Below are positions 10,504 to 19,006 of a stretch of DNA of 64,000 bases, piece by piece. Under the pieces are notes generated by a model. That model saw only the letters and a program-made list of their open reading frames with translations. It was not told the origin of the DNA and ran no database searches. Origin of the DNA: Roseiarcus sp963823165 (GTDB taxonomy: Bacteria; Pseudomonadota; Alphaproteobacteria; Rhizobiales; Beijerinckiaceae). The stretch spans positions 62,001 through 126,000 of the forward strand of contig CAWGKV010000034.1 in NCBI GenBank assembly GCA_963823165.1, given 5' to 3'. Made by a program: the position numbers and the translations under genes. Every line of letters starts with the position of its first letter. Position 1 is the first letter of the stretch.

Positions 10504-10791
10504 ATGCCCCCAGTATCCAGCCGTTCCGCGCGCATCGAAGCGCGTATTGCCCCCGAGGCCCTGGCGCTGGTCAAGCGCGCCGCCGAGATTCAGGGGCGCA
10601 GCGTCAGTGATTTCGTCATCGCCGCCGCGCAGGACGCCGCGCATCGGGCGATCGAGGAAGCGCAGATGATCCGGCTTTCCGTCGAGGACCAGCGGATGTT
10701 CGCCGAGGCGATCCTTAATCCGCCCCTTCCGAACGAGGCCATGCGCCGCGCCGCCGCCGCTCACCGGAAGCTTGTGAAAGAGACGCGGTGA
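10504..10791 (+). CDS. DUF1778 (TacA-type) antitoxin
   Basis: This 95-residue protein has an N-terminal ribbon-helix-helix of the DUF1778 type (RIEARIAPEALALVKRAAEI, then GRSVSDFVIAAA) and a C-terminal tail containing FAEAILNPPLPNEAMRRAA, the segment that wraps the acetyltransferase toxin in TacA/TacT pairs. It is expected to neutralise the downstream toxin and to repress the operon through the palindrome at 10,456-10,480. Its stop overlaps the toxin GTG by four bases. Confidence 0.9.
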   Translation: MPPVSSRSARIEARIAPEALALVKRAAEIQGRSVSDFVIAAAQDAAHRAIEEAQMIRLSVEDQRMFAEAILNPPLPNEAMRRAAAAHRKLVKETR

Positions 10792-11297
10792 CGGGTTCGA
10801 TCGCCATCGAACCCCTCGGTTCTCATCACGACCGGAAAGCCTTCCAGTGCGGCGTCGAAGCGCTCGACCGCTATATCCGCGAGCTGGCGACGCAGGACAT
10901 CAAACGCCGCGTCAGCAATTGTTTCGTGGCGGTAGGGGAGGGCGGACGCTTGGCGGGCTACTACACCTTTGCCGCCGCGAGCTTCCCTTTGGCCGAGCTG
11001 CCGGCCGACCAGGCCAAGCGCCTTCCGCGCTATCCGTTGCTTCCGGCCGGGCTCATCGGCCGCTTGGCCGTCGACACGCGGTTTCAGGGGCAGCGGATCG
11101 GCGGCGCACTTGTCATGGATGCTGTCTTGCGCGCCACGCGCGCCGATCCAGCGATCTTCGCAATTATCGTCGACGCCAAGGACGAGACGGCCGTGCAGTT
11201 CTATGAGCACCTTGGCTTCAGGCGCTTTGCGCGCCGGCCGTCGTCGCTGTTCGTGCCGATCGCGACCGCTCTTGAGGCTTTTACCGAACAGGCCTAG
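10788..11297 (+). CDS. GNAT-family toxin (TacT-type)
   Basis: This 169-residue GNAT N-acetyltransferase is of the toxin class that acetylates the amino group of aminoacyl-tRNAs and blocks translation. Typical features are IEPLGSHHDRKAFQCGVEALDRYI at the N-terminus, the acetyl-CoA loop RLAVDTRFQGQRIGGALVMDA, and VQFYEHLGFRRF with the catalytic Tyr near the C-terminus. It starts with GTG inside the antitoxin stop (GTGA). The pair looks intact. The aminoacyl-tRNA specificity cannot be read from sequence. Confidence 0.9.
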   Translation: MTGSIAIEPLGSHHDRKAFQCGVEALDRYIRELATQDIKRRVSNCFVAVGEGGRLAGYYTFAAASFPLAELPADQAKRLPRYPLLPAGLIGRLAVDTRFQGQRIGGALVMDAVLRATRADPAIFAIIVDAKDETAVQFYEHLGFRRFARRPSSLFVPIATALEAFTEQA

Positions 11298-11349
11298 GGG
11301 CCTATGGACGCCATGGCGCGGCGTGCGCGGGCCCAAGGGTGCGCCCGTC

Positions 11350-11578
11350 GACTGCGCGCATGAGCTGTTCGGCTTCCTGACAACGGAGGCCAAACACGAT
11401 CGTCGCGCCGATTCATCCGAAGGCCATGCCGGTCATCCTGACGACGCCGGCCGAGATTGATACGTGGCTGGCGGAGACTCCCGACGCGCTGGTTTTGCAG
11501 CGGCCTTTGGCGGAAAACGCGCTCCGGATCGTCGCGGAGGGCGAGAGGGAGGCGGGCCCCGCAGTAGCCGCCGTTTAG
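11350..11578 (+). pseudogene. C-terminal remnant of an SRAP (YedK/HMCES) protein, frameshifted
   Basis: SRAP proteins crosslink to abasic sites in single-stranded DNA. Only the last 75 or so residues remain: CAHELFGFLTTEA in one frame, then TIVAPIHPKAMPVILTTPAEI and LQRPLAENALRIVAEGE in the next. The switch is explained by one extra A in the AAAC at about 11,392-11,395. The N-terminal catalytic Cys2 region is absent, so the gene is dead whatever the cause of the frameshift. Confidence 0.7.
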
Positions 11579-11935
11579 GAGCGCGCCTTGCGCTCAACGT
11601 CGTCGCTGTTCAGGTTGCGCATGATCGTTCAAGTCTGAGGAAAAAGAAGCCGGCGACTTGCAACTGGAATGGCCCGAATGAGCGGCGCCGCCCCTACGGT
11701 CATCGCCAGTGCAACGCCCGCAGGCCTCGGCGCACGCCCAACTGTCGCAAAGGCCGGCGCCCGAAACCCTTCACCAAAGCGGCCCCCGCCACGATTCTGC
11801 AAAGAGTCAGCCAATCTTCGACCTCAAACTACCCACAAGGCCACGAACGGGTCTCAACGACATTTTAGTCTTGTCAAAGTCTTGTCATGGACGCACTTTC
11901 ACCCGTGATAAGGCCGTCATCTGGGGAATGTCGGC
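11579..11935. other. Intergenic stretch without a supported gene
   Basis: These 357 bases between the SRAP remnant and the GH19-type gene hold no frame with recognisable protein features. Base composition shifts toward lower GC near the right end, where the accessory gene begins. I see no tRNA or clear hairpin. Confidence 0.4.
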
Positions 11936-13471
11936 TTGTCTGTTGGAGAGATTCGATTGGTCGAAGGTCCCAATGCAGCGCCCGAGACACAGCCTGCCTC
12001 ATGGTCGAGGTCTATTACGGGGGCTGCGGCGGTGCTCGGAAGTCTTATCGCTGTTGGTCAAGGCGGAAGCTCGCTTGTTCAAAGTTATACACAGATTCGC
12101 TCGGAGACGCTGAAGACCAATTCGGAGCTATTCGATAAGTATTTTGAATTGGCGTACGGAAAAGATTCGACTGAAGACAATAGAACTGTCCTTTTGGGGG
12201 CGCTGTCCCAAATTGAAGGCCATCCTCTTCAGGGCTGGGCTAAAGATCGATATGCCTTGAGGTTGAAATCCATCAAGGATGTCGAAGCCGCTGAACAGCA
12301 GTTCCGGGCAGCTCAGCAGACGAAGGACACTGCAATAAAGCAAGTAAAACTGATCGAAATCGAGATTAGAGAGGTACAAGATTCCCTGGACGCGGCACCC
12401 GAGACGCAGGATGCCCGCAAACCCTTGTTGGACAAGATGCGGGTTCTTGGAGTGGAGTTGACCCTCGCTCAAGGAAATCTGTTTGACGCGACGGCTCGGG
12501 AGGGGACGGCGACCGAGACGGTGGCAATCGTCAAGTCAGGCGGACAGACCGACCCATCAAGCAGCACCGCTACGCCGAATCTATCCGCATTCGAGTTTAT
12601 TGACCGGCTGACCGTCGATATAGTGAAGTCCGCATTTCCAAGCGGCACCTCGAGAGAGGTAATATCGAAAAATGTGCCATACGTCGAGTCCGCGCTAAAA
12701 GAATTCAATCTCACGTCACCTGAGATGATTGCCTATGTAATAGCGACGATTCGAATTGACGCCGAGGGTTTCGCTCCAATTTCAGAGTCTCCTAGTAGGT
12801 TTAATACTGACAAGGCTCCATTCGACAAATACGACGCCCGACCCGACCTCGGAAATACTAAACCAGGTGACGGCGCCTTGTACAAAGGCCGCGGCTACGT
12901 CCAGCTAACCGGGCGAGCAAATTATGCTCGGTACAGTCAATTGCTGGGCCTCGGATCACGTCTCCTCGACTCCCCCGATGACGCGAACGATCCAGATGTC
13001 TCCGCACGCATGCTCTGTGCCTATATCGCGCAGCGTCAATTGCAGATTCAGGCTGACTTGGAAAAGAAAGATTTCGCGGCGGCGCTAACCCGTTTCTCCG
13101 GCGCGCCTCATGGCATGGAAAGTTTCGCCTCTGCCTATACCAGCGTCTGGCGGGCGATTGCTTTGCTGCCGCCGGCCGGATACGGGGTCGTGTTTAGTGC
13201 CGACAAGACTCCTCAATCCGCCATGGATGAAGTTCGCAAGGCTCTCAGTCCACCGATTTCTGCGCAGCCCGTGTTGTTGTACAACAGGCAGGGATTTTGG
13301 CGCTCTGTCGCGTTCTTTGGCACTCAAGGTGCAGCCGCCAAACGGCTGGCGGAATTCAAAGGCGTTTGGCCGGAAGCTTACGTTGTTGACATTTCATCTT
13401 GGTGCCCGACGCCAAAGCTTATCAGTCCTGAGACAAAGGATATGGTGGAGCAAAAAGACTGCCAATTCTGA
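11936..13471 (+). CDS. Coiled-coil protein with a GH19-like muramidase/chitinase domain
   Basis: This accessory protein is up to 511 residues long. Residues about 24-45 (SITGAAAVLGSLIAVGQGG) may be a membrane helix. Residues about 105-185 are charged and heptad-like, suggesting a coiled coil. A GH19/lysozyme-like domain follows (about 225-400), with IRIDAEGFAPISESPSRFNT, then ARPDLGNTKPGDG and GRGYVQLTGRANYARY. The C-terminal 60 residues (GFWRSVAFFGTQGAAAKRL, AYVVDISSWC) resemble small repeat domains seen at the end of other alphaproteobacterial proteins. The start is uncertain: TTG at 11,936 with GGGGA upstream, or TTG at 11,957 after GGAGAG. Codon use is less GC-biased than in its neighbours. 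A peptidoglycan- or chitin-cleaving role is inferred from the domain only. Confidence 0.7.
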   Translation: MSVGEIRLVEGPNAAPETQPASWSRSITGAAAVLGSLIAVGQGGSSLVQSYTQIRSETLKTNSELFDKYFELAYGKDSTEDNRTVLLGALSQIEGHPLQGWAKDRYALRLKSIKDVEAAEQQFRAAQQTKDTAIKQVKLIEIEIREVQDSLDAAPETQDARKPLLDKMRVLGVELTLAQGNLFDATAREGTATETVAIVKSGGQTDPSSSTATPNLSAFEFIDRLTVDIVKSAFPSGTSREVISKNVPYVESALKEFNLTSPEMIAYVIATIRIDAEGFAPISESPSRFNTDKAPFDKYDARPDLGNTKPGDGALYKGRGYVQLTGRANYARYSQLLGLGSRLLDSPDDANDPDVSARMLCAYIAQRQLQIQADLEKKDFAAALTRFSGAPHGMESFASAYTSVWRAIALLPPAGYGVVFSADKTPQSAMDEVRKALSPPISAQPVLLYNRQGFWRSVAFFGTQGAAAKRLAEFKGVWPEAYVVDISSWCPTPKLISPETKDMVEQKDCQF

Positions 13472-13612
13472 CAAAGGCTTGCTGCAGCGGTCGGCTAAGC
13501 AGAGATGAGGCGACCATCGATCGATGCTCTATGGTCGCAACGACGAGCTTAGCGTCATTTGGGCCAAACTGCGGAGCCAGAGAGGATCGCCTGCGACGCT
13601 GAGGGAAGCCGA

Positions 13613-13690
13613 GAAAGTGCTTCTGCAGCGACTGGCGCCGCCCGGCCGCAAGACGAGGCGCCTGACTTGGTAGCGGTCGCCCTCGGCGAT
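13613..13690. repeat. Partial duplicate of the manC 3' region
   Basis: These 78 bases match 14,207-14,285 inside manC with only a handful of differences, in the same orientation. The copied stretch covers the cupin segment encoding RYLVRRLVLRPGGRQSLQKHF. The copy has a one-base gap and no gene context. An ldh remnant lies between it and manC. Confidence 0.85.
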
Positions 13691-13731
13691 TCCCCGGCCC
13701 CCGCGGCGAGCGTTCAGTTGTCGCCGATATG

Positions 13732-13978
13732 TTATAAGCGCACCCTGTCTGCCGCCTCCTTCAGTATCTCGGCGCTCCGCTTCAGTGCCGCGCGCTCTCC
13801 GATGTCGAGACGCGGCATGAAGGTCTTCACGACGCCGCCTGCGCCGAGCACGCGCGGCAGGGACAGAGCCACATCGCGCACGCCCTCGCACTCCGGCGTC
13901 AACGCGGAAAAAGTGATCAGCGCCCGCTCGTCCCGCTGAATGGCCTCAGCTATTCGGGCAAGGCCGGCCGCCGGTTCG
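13732..13978 (-). pseudogene. C-terminal remnant of an L-lactate dehydrogenase-type gene
   Basis: About 80 residues of the C-terminal catalytic domain of a lactate/malate dehydrogenase remain. Recognisable blocks are GLARIAEAIQRDERALITFS, EGVRDVALSLPRVLGAGGV and ERAALKRSAEILKEA. The upstream part, with the Rossmann fold and catalytic His, is missing: the frame runs straight into manC antisense. There is no start codon or ribosome-binding site, so this is a deletion remnant at a rearrangement junction. Confidence 0.75.
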
Positions 13979-13982
13979 CCCC

Positions 13983-15284
13983 TCAACTCCGGTTGTAGGC
14001 GTCCTCGATGCGGAGGATGTCGTCCTCGCCCAGGTAGCCGCCGGTCTGCACCTCGATCAGTTCGAGGTCGATCTTGCCGGGGTTGGCGAGACGGTGATGC
14101 GAGCCGATCGGCAGGTCGACCCATTCGTTCTCGTGCACGAGATGAACGGCGCCGTCGAGCGTAACCTCGGCCGTCCCGTGCATCACGATCAAATGTTCGG
14201 CGCGATGAAAGTGCTTCTGCAGCGACTGGCGCCCGCCCGGCCGCAAGACGAGGCGCCTGACCAGATAGCGGTCGCCCTCGGCGATGGTCTCGAAATAGCC
14301 CCAGGGCCGATACATCCGCTGGCCCTGAATCGCCTCCGGGTGACGCCCGGCCTTCAGCCGCTCGACGAGCTCCTTCACCTTTTCGCTCTCGCTCGCCGGC
14401 TGCTCCTCCGGGCGCATCGGCGGGTTTTCCGTCGTCGCAAGCCGCCAGATGGTCGTCCACTGGCTTGCATCGACCCACCCGACGTCGGCCGCAAGCACGG
14501 CCGCACGCCGGGTGCGCTCCATCACCGCAAAGGCGATCGATGTCCTCGCCGCCCGCATGAAGCTGTCCCTGTCGAGAATGACGAAGCCGCGATCGCGCTT
14601 CGCCCGGGCGACGGCCTCGCGCGACGCCGCGGCGACGCCCGGCTCGAATCGCGTCAGCTCCTCCAGCATCACGTCGGCGCGGAACACGAAATTGCCCGAG
14701 TTCCACAGATAGCCCTGCTCGATGAGCGACCCGGCGCGCGCTTCGTCCGGCTTCTCGACGAAGCGCTCGACGCGACGCGCCTGCGGGTCGACCGCCAGCG
14801 GCTCGCCCGGATGGATATAGCCGTAGCCGGTCGCCGGACGATCGGGCGTCACGCCGAAGGCGACGATTTCGCCGGCCGCCGCGACGGCTGCGGCCTCGGC
14901 GCAGAGCGCGACGAACTTCGCGCCCTCCTTGAACACGTGGTCGGCCGCCAGCGCCGCGACCACCGTCTCAGGGTCGCGCGCAGCCGCCCAGGCGGCGGCC
15001 GCTCCCACGGCCGCAGCGCTGTCGCGGCGCTCCGGTTCGAGCAGGATCGTCGCCTCGGCGCCGATGTCCTTCAGCTGCTCGGCGACGAGCAGGCGATAGT
15101 CGACATTGGTGATCACGGCCGGCGGCGCGAAGATCGCCGCGTCGCCGATGAGAGCGACGATCGACTGGAAGGTCGAACGATCGCCGATCAGCGGCATGAA
15201 CTGCTTCGGCAGGCTTTCGCGCGATTCCGGCGAGACGCGGGCGCTCGAGCCCCCGCACATGATCACCGGCTGGACCTTGCTCAT
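13983..15284 (-). CDS. manC: Mannose-1-phosphate guanylyltransferase / mannose-6-phosphate isomerase
   Basis: This bifunctional 433-residue enzyme supplies GDP-mannose for exopolysaccharide or LPS. The N-terminal nucleotidyltransferase has CGGSSARVSPESRESLPKQF, a variant of the usual GGSGTRLWPxSR, plus VAALAADHVF and the FVEKP motif. The C-terminal cupin isomerase domain begins at MYRPWGYFETI and carries QKHFHRAEHLIVMHG. I start at the ATG at 15,284, which has AAGGG 5 bases upstream; the open frame reaches 15,428. The altered pyrophosphorylase loop (Ser-Ala for Gly-Thr) is worth noting but may be tolerated. Confidence 0.92.
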   Translation of the reverse strand: MSKVQPVIMCGGSSARVSPESRESLPKQFMPLIGDRSTFQSIVALIGDAAIFAPPAVITNVDYRLLVAEQLKDIGAEATILLEPERRDSAAAVGAAAAWAAARDPETVVAALAADHVFKEGAKFVALCAEAAAVAAAGEIVAFGVTPDRPATGYGYIHPGEPLAVDPQARRVERFVEKPDEARAGSLIEQGYLWNSGNFVFRADVMLEELTRFEPGVAAASREAVARAKRDRGFVILDRDSFMRAARTSIAFAVMERTRRAAVLAADVGWVDASQWTTIWRLATTENPPMRPEEQPASESEKVKELVERLKAGRHPEAIQGQRMYRPWGYFETIAEGDRYLVRRLVLRPGGRQSLQKHFHRAEHLIVMHGTAEVTLDGAVHLVHENEWVDLPIGSHHRLANPGKIDLELIEVQTGGYLGEDDILRIEDAYNRS

Positions 15285-15648
15285 CGAACCCTTTTCGCTT
15301 CGCTTCTGGCGCGCAGCCGTCCCGCTCAATCCGCTCCGGCCGGGTGGGCTGAGTCGCTTCGGCGCCCCGCGCGACATTAGCCGTGGCTGCGCGAAAAGGG
15401 CAGATCCTTCTTCTCGTCTTGCCTCCATTCAGCCGGCTCGCGGTCCATCGCCCGCGTCCTGTAAACCGAATCTTAACTATAAGCGCGAAGGCTGCGCTAC
15501 CGGAACGAAAGGGATGCTTTGCCCCGCTCGACGCGGCGTCAGTCGAGAAGGAGCCGACAGCAGGCGACGCCGGCTGAGAATGCGCCCCTGATGGGCCGGC
15601 CTCCGGGGCCGGCGGGACGAGAACCGCGGACGCGCAACGGGAGAGACT
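15285..15648. other. Divergent promoter region between manC and the ftsZ paralogue
   Basis: No gene is supported in these 364 bases. The stretch around 15,465-15,482 (GAATCTTAACTATAAG) is locally AT-rich and could hold a promoter. A GCCGGC-CTCCGGG-GCCGGC hairpin lies at about 15,596-15,614, just upstream of the ftsZ-like start. Confidence 0.4.
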
Positions 15649-16933
15649 ATGCCGATGAATTTGAAGGCGCCCGAACTGAGGGAACTGAAGCCGCGAATCA
15701 TGGTCTGCGGCGTGGGCGGCGCCGGCGGCAACGCCGTCAATAACATGATCGCCTCCGGCCTGACCGGGGTCGAGTTCATCGTCGCCAACACGGACGCGCA
15801 GGCGCTCGCCTCGTCGCGCGCCGAGCGCATCATCCAGATGGGCCTTCAGGTGACGCACGGCCTCGGGGCCGGGTCGAGGCCGGAGGTCGGCAAGGCGGCG
15901 GCCGAGGAGGCGCTCGAGGAGATTCGCGATCAGCTGGCCGGCTCGCACATGCTCTTCCTCACCGCCGGCATGGGCGGCGGCACCGGCACAGGCGCCGCCC
16001 CGGTGATCGCCAGGGCCGCCCGTGAGATGGGCATCCTCACGGTCGGCGTCGTGACCAAGCCGTTCCACTTCGAAAGCGGCCGCCGCATGAGGGCCGCCGA
16101 GGCCGGCATCGCCGAGATGCAAAAGGCGGTCGACACGCTGATCATCATCCCGAACCAGAACCTGTTCCGCGTCGCCAACGAGAAGACCACTTTCGCCGAC
16201 GCCTTCGCGATGGCCGATCAGGTGCTCTGCGCGGGCGTCGCCTGCATCACGGACCTGATCGTCAAAGAAGGCCTCGTCAATCTCGACTTCGCCGACGTCT
16301 GCTCGGTCATGAGCGAAATGGGCACGGCGATGATCGGGACCGGCGAAGCGACAGGGAGAACAGCGCGCGCTGCGCGCCGCCGAGGCGGCGATCGCCAATC
16401 CTCTGCTCGACGACACCTCGATGAAAGGCGCCCGGGGCCTGCTGGTGTCCATCACCGGCGGCGCGGATCTCACTCTCTACGAGGTGGACGAGGCCGCGGG
16501 CCGAATCCGCCAGGAGGTCGACGACGAAGCCAACATCATCGTGGGCGCGACCTTCGATCGCGCGCTCGGAGAAGCGGTGCGGGTGTCGGTCGTCGCGACG
16601 GGCGTCGATCCGGCCGCCGGCGTCGAGAGCGGACAAACGCCCGCTCCGGCTCGCGCCGAGCCGGTTTTCCACTCGACCTTAGCGCCGCCGGCCCCCGAGG
16701 GGACGGCGCTGACGGTCACCGGCACGATTCAGGCCCACCTGCCAAGGGCGGCGGCGACGGAAGTGTGGACCCAGCCGCTGCTTGCCCCGGTCATCCCGTT
16801 TCCGGAGCCGAGCGAGCGGCGCCGCGCCCTCCTGCAGGAAACAAACGCGGCGCCGCCCGCGGTTCGGCGCCGGTCGCTGTTGGAGCGACTAGGCGTTGCC
16901 GTCTCGGAAAAGCACGCGTCGGGCTGGCGCTGA
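15649..16933 (+). pseudogene. FtsZ paralogue interrupted by a frameshift
   Basis: FtsZ is the tubulin-like GTPase that forms the division ring. The first 236 codons encode a normal GTPase half: GVGGAGGNAVNNMI, NTDAQAL, the tubulin signature GGGTGTGAAPVIA, and the T7-loop region NLDFADVCSVM. At 16,357 one extra base (GGGAGAACAG where GGGGAACAG-type spacing is expected) moves the rest into another frame: EQRALRAAEAAIANPLLDD, then TGGADLTLYEVDEAA. The corrected product would be about 427 residues. It lacks the conserved C-terminal peptide that binds FtsA/ZipA-type partners and ends in an Arg-rich tail instead. It is thus a second, non-canonical FtsZ, either decaying or hit by a sequencing error. 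The start has GGGAG upstream. Confidence 0.85.
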
Positions 16934-17042
16934 GGTTTTTGACCGCCGCCAGGTTCGGACTTCACGTCGCCTCGATCCGCGTCTCACTGCGTTGAAGAGC
17001 CGCCAGGATATCATGGTCCGCCTGATGCCGCTTGGCGGCCAG

Positions 17043-17090
17043 AATCGAGCGAGCGCCGGCGGCAACTGCGCGTCCACGATGAACCGCATC
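17043..17090 (-). pseudogene. Truncated DUF5615 (PIN-like) toxin
   Basis: An ATG overlapping the antitoxin stop (TGATG) opens MRFIVDAQLPPALAR, the signature start of DUF5615 PIN-like toxins. After 16 residues the similarity ends, and no frame continues the domain before the ftsZ-like gene. The usual toxin is about 110 residues, so almost all of it has been lost. Confidence 0.6.
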
Positions 17091-17313
17091 AGGCGATGCG
17101 CAGCACCGGATGGTCGCTCTGCCGCGCCGCGTATTCGAGCGCGGCGGTGATGTCGCCGTCTTCGAGCAACGGGTAATCTTCGAGAATTTCCTCGCGGCTG
17201 GCGCCGGCCGCCAGAAGATCGAGCACGTCCTTGACCCACACACGCAGGCCCCGCAGGCAGGGCCGCCCGCCGCACTGCGCGGGATCGACGGTAATGCGAT
17301 GCATTTCGCTCAT
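17089..17313 (-). CDS. DUF433 antitoxin
   Basis: This 74-residue protein has the DUF433 winged-helix fold: MHRITVDPAQCGGRPCLRGLRV, then VLDLLAAGASREEILEDYPLL and EDGDITAALEYAA. DUF433 proteins act as VapB-like antitoxins to DUF5615/PIN toxins. AGGAG lies 7 bases before the ATG. Its own toxin is reduced to a stub directly downstream, so this is an orphan antitoxin that may persist through addiction to, or cross-regulation of, another module. Confidence 0.85.
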   Translation of the reverse strand: MSEMHRITVDPAQCGGRPCLRGLRVWVKDVLDLLAAGASREEILEDYPLLEDGDITAALEYAARQSDHPVLRIA

Positions 17314-17478
17314 TGCCTGTCTCCTGAACCTGTCACGCGCGGCGTTTCAGGCGCTATACCACAATGCGAAGCGCTATCTCTTGCCGGAGGACGCCGCGCC
17401 TTGGCCGGGCGGAGAGCGAAGGGATCAGGAGCGCGCGTAGAGCATGCTCCCCGTCGCCCTGCAGGCCGGAAAATGGGC

Positions 17479-18963
17479 TCAGGCGTAGCCCGGCGGGGGG
17501 ACGAACCCGCCGAACTCCCGCTCGACCAGCTTGGCGAAGGCGAGCGGCGTCCGGTCTTCATATTCGGGTCCGATGATTTGCGCGCCAACCGGCAGGCCGT
17601 CGACCACCGCGACCGGAACGACGGTCGCCGGCAGGCCGCAGGTTGTCGCCGGATCGGCCCAGACCAAAAGCTGGTGATAGGGAAACTCCTTCCCGTCGAT
17701 CGCGATTTTTCGGTTCTCCTGAGGATCCGAATGATCGTGGGGGAAGGCTTGCGTCGCACTCGCCGGACAGACGACGACGTCGAAATTCTGGAAGAGCGCG
17801 CGCCACTGCTGTTTCAGCCCCTGGCGGGCGAAATCGGCCCGGAGCCAATCCCGGTGACTGAGCAGCGCCCCGCGCGCAAGCTCCGCTGTGAAGCTTTGGT
17901 CGGCCGCGGGAACATTCTCCGCCGCGCTCCGCTCTTTCTCATACTGCTCGTCCGGCATTCGCCCCGCGAGGACTGCGACCAGAAGTTTTGCGTAGAGCCG
18001 TGCGGAGGATGCGAGATCGGGAAGGAGCGGCGTGGCGCGTTGGACGTCGGCGCCGGCGGCGGCGAGGTGTTTCGACAGGCGCTCGAGCGAAGCCGCGACC
18101 GCCGCCGACGTCGGCAAAAGCGGATGCTCGGCGATGACGAGAACGCGGAAGTCCGCGAGTTTCTCGCCCCGCGCCGGCGGCAGGCTCAACCGGTAGGCGC
18201 GCCCCTCGGCCCGTTCGTCCGGACCGGCGATGATATCGAGCGCGAGGATAAGGTCGTCGACCGAGCGCGCCATCGGGCCGACGACGGAAAGGTCGATCCC
18301 CATGAACCAGTCGGGCACGCCGGGCGGCATATGACCGCGCATGCGGACCAGGTCGTGGGTCGGCTTGTGCGCCGAGACGCCGCAGAAATGCGCCGGAACG
18401 CGCAGCGAACCGCCGATATCGGAGCCGAGCGACAAGGGCCCGAAGCCCGCGGCGAGCGCGGCCGACGATCCGCCCGAAGAGCCGCCCGGCGATCGTCCCC
18501 GGTCCCACGGATTGTTGGTCATCCCGTAAATGTCGTTGTAGCTCTGCCAGTCGCCGAGGCCGAGCGGCACGTTGGTCTTGCCGAGAACGATCGCGCCGGC
18601 CGCCTTGAGGCGGGCGACGGCGAGCGCGTCTTGCTGAGGCACGAAGTCCTTGAACGCCGGAATGCCCCAGGTCGTAGGCAGTCCGGCGATGTTATAGGAC
18701 TCCTTGATCGTGACCGGCACGCCGAGCAGCGGCCGGCTTTCGCCGCGCGCGAGCGCCGCGTCCGCCTCCTTCGCCGCGGCGCGGGCGCGAGCGAAATCGC
18801 GCACCGGCACGGCGTTCAAGTCGGCGTCGAGCGCCTCGATCCGGGCGATGAACTGGTCGGTCAATTCGAGCGCCGAAATCTGCCGCTTCTGCAGGGATTC
18901 GGCGAGTTCCCCGGCCGTGCGGTAGGCCCATGGCGCGGCGGGTAGCGAGGAGGGTTCTGTCAT
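17479..18963 (-). CDS. Amidase-signature hydrolase
   Basis: This 494-residue amidase-signature enzyme hydrolyses an amide by a Ser-cisSer-Lys triad. All three parts are visible: the Lys in PVTIKESYN (about residue 88), the cis-Ser in the Gly/Ser-rich SPGGSSGGSSAAL (about 160), and the nucleophile in GSDIGGSLRVPA (about 185). The substrate is unknown: no GatB/GatC genes are nearby and the C-terminus is not GatA-like, so a small-molecule or detoxifying amidase is more likely than tRNA amidation. Confidence 0.9.
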   Translation of the reverse strand: MTEPSSLPAAPWAYRTAGELAESLQKRQISALELTDQFIARIEALDADLNAVPVRDFARARAAAKEADAALARGESRPLLGVPVTIKESYNIAGLPTTWGIPAFKDFVPQQDALAVARLKAAGAIVLGKTNVPLGLGDWQSYNDIYGMTNNPWDRGRSPGGSSGGSSAALAAGFGPLSLGSDIGGSLRVPAHFCGVSAHKPTHDLVRMRGHMPPGVPDWFMGIDLSVVGPMARSVDDLILALDIIAGPDERAEGRAYRLSLPPARGEKLADFRVLVIAEHPLLPTSAAVAASLERLSKHLAAAGADVQRATPLLPDLASSARLYAKLLVAVLAGRMPDEQYEKERSAAENVPAADQSFTAELARGALLSHRDWLRADFARQGLKQQWRALFQNFDVVVCPASATQAFPHDHSDPQENRKIAIDGKEFPYHQLLVWADPATTCGLPATVVPVAVVDGLPVGAQIIGPEYEDRTPLAFAKLVEREFGGFVPPPGYA

Positions 18964-19006
18964 AGGGCGCCTTTCTTCGAAACGTTCGGAGGGCCTGGGG
19001 CGAGGG

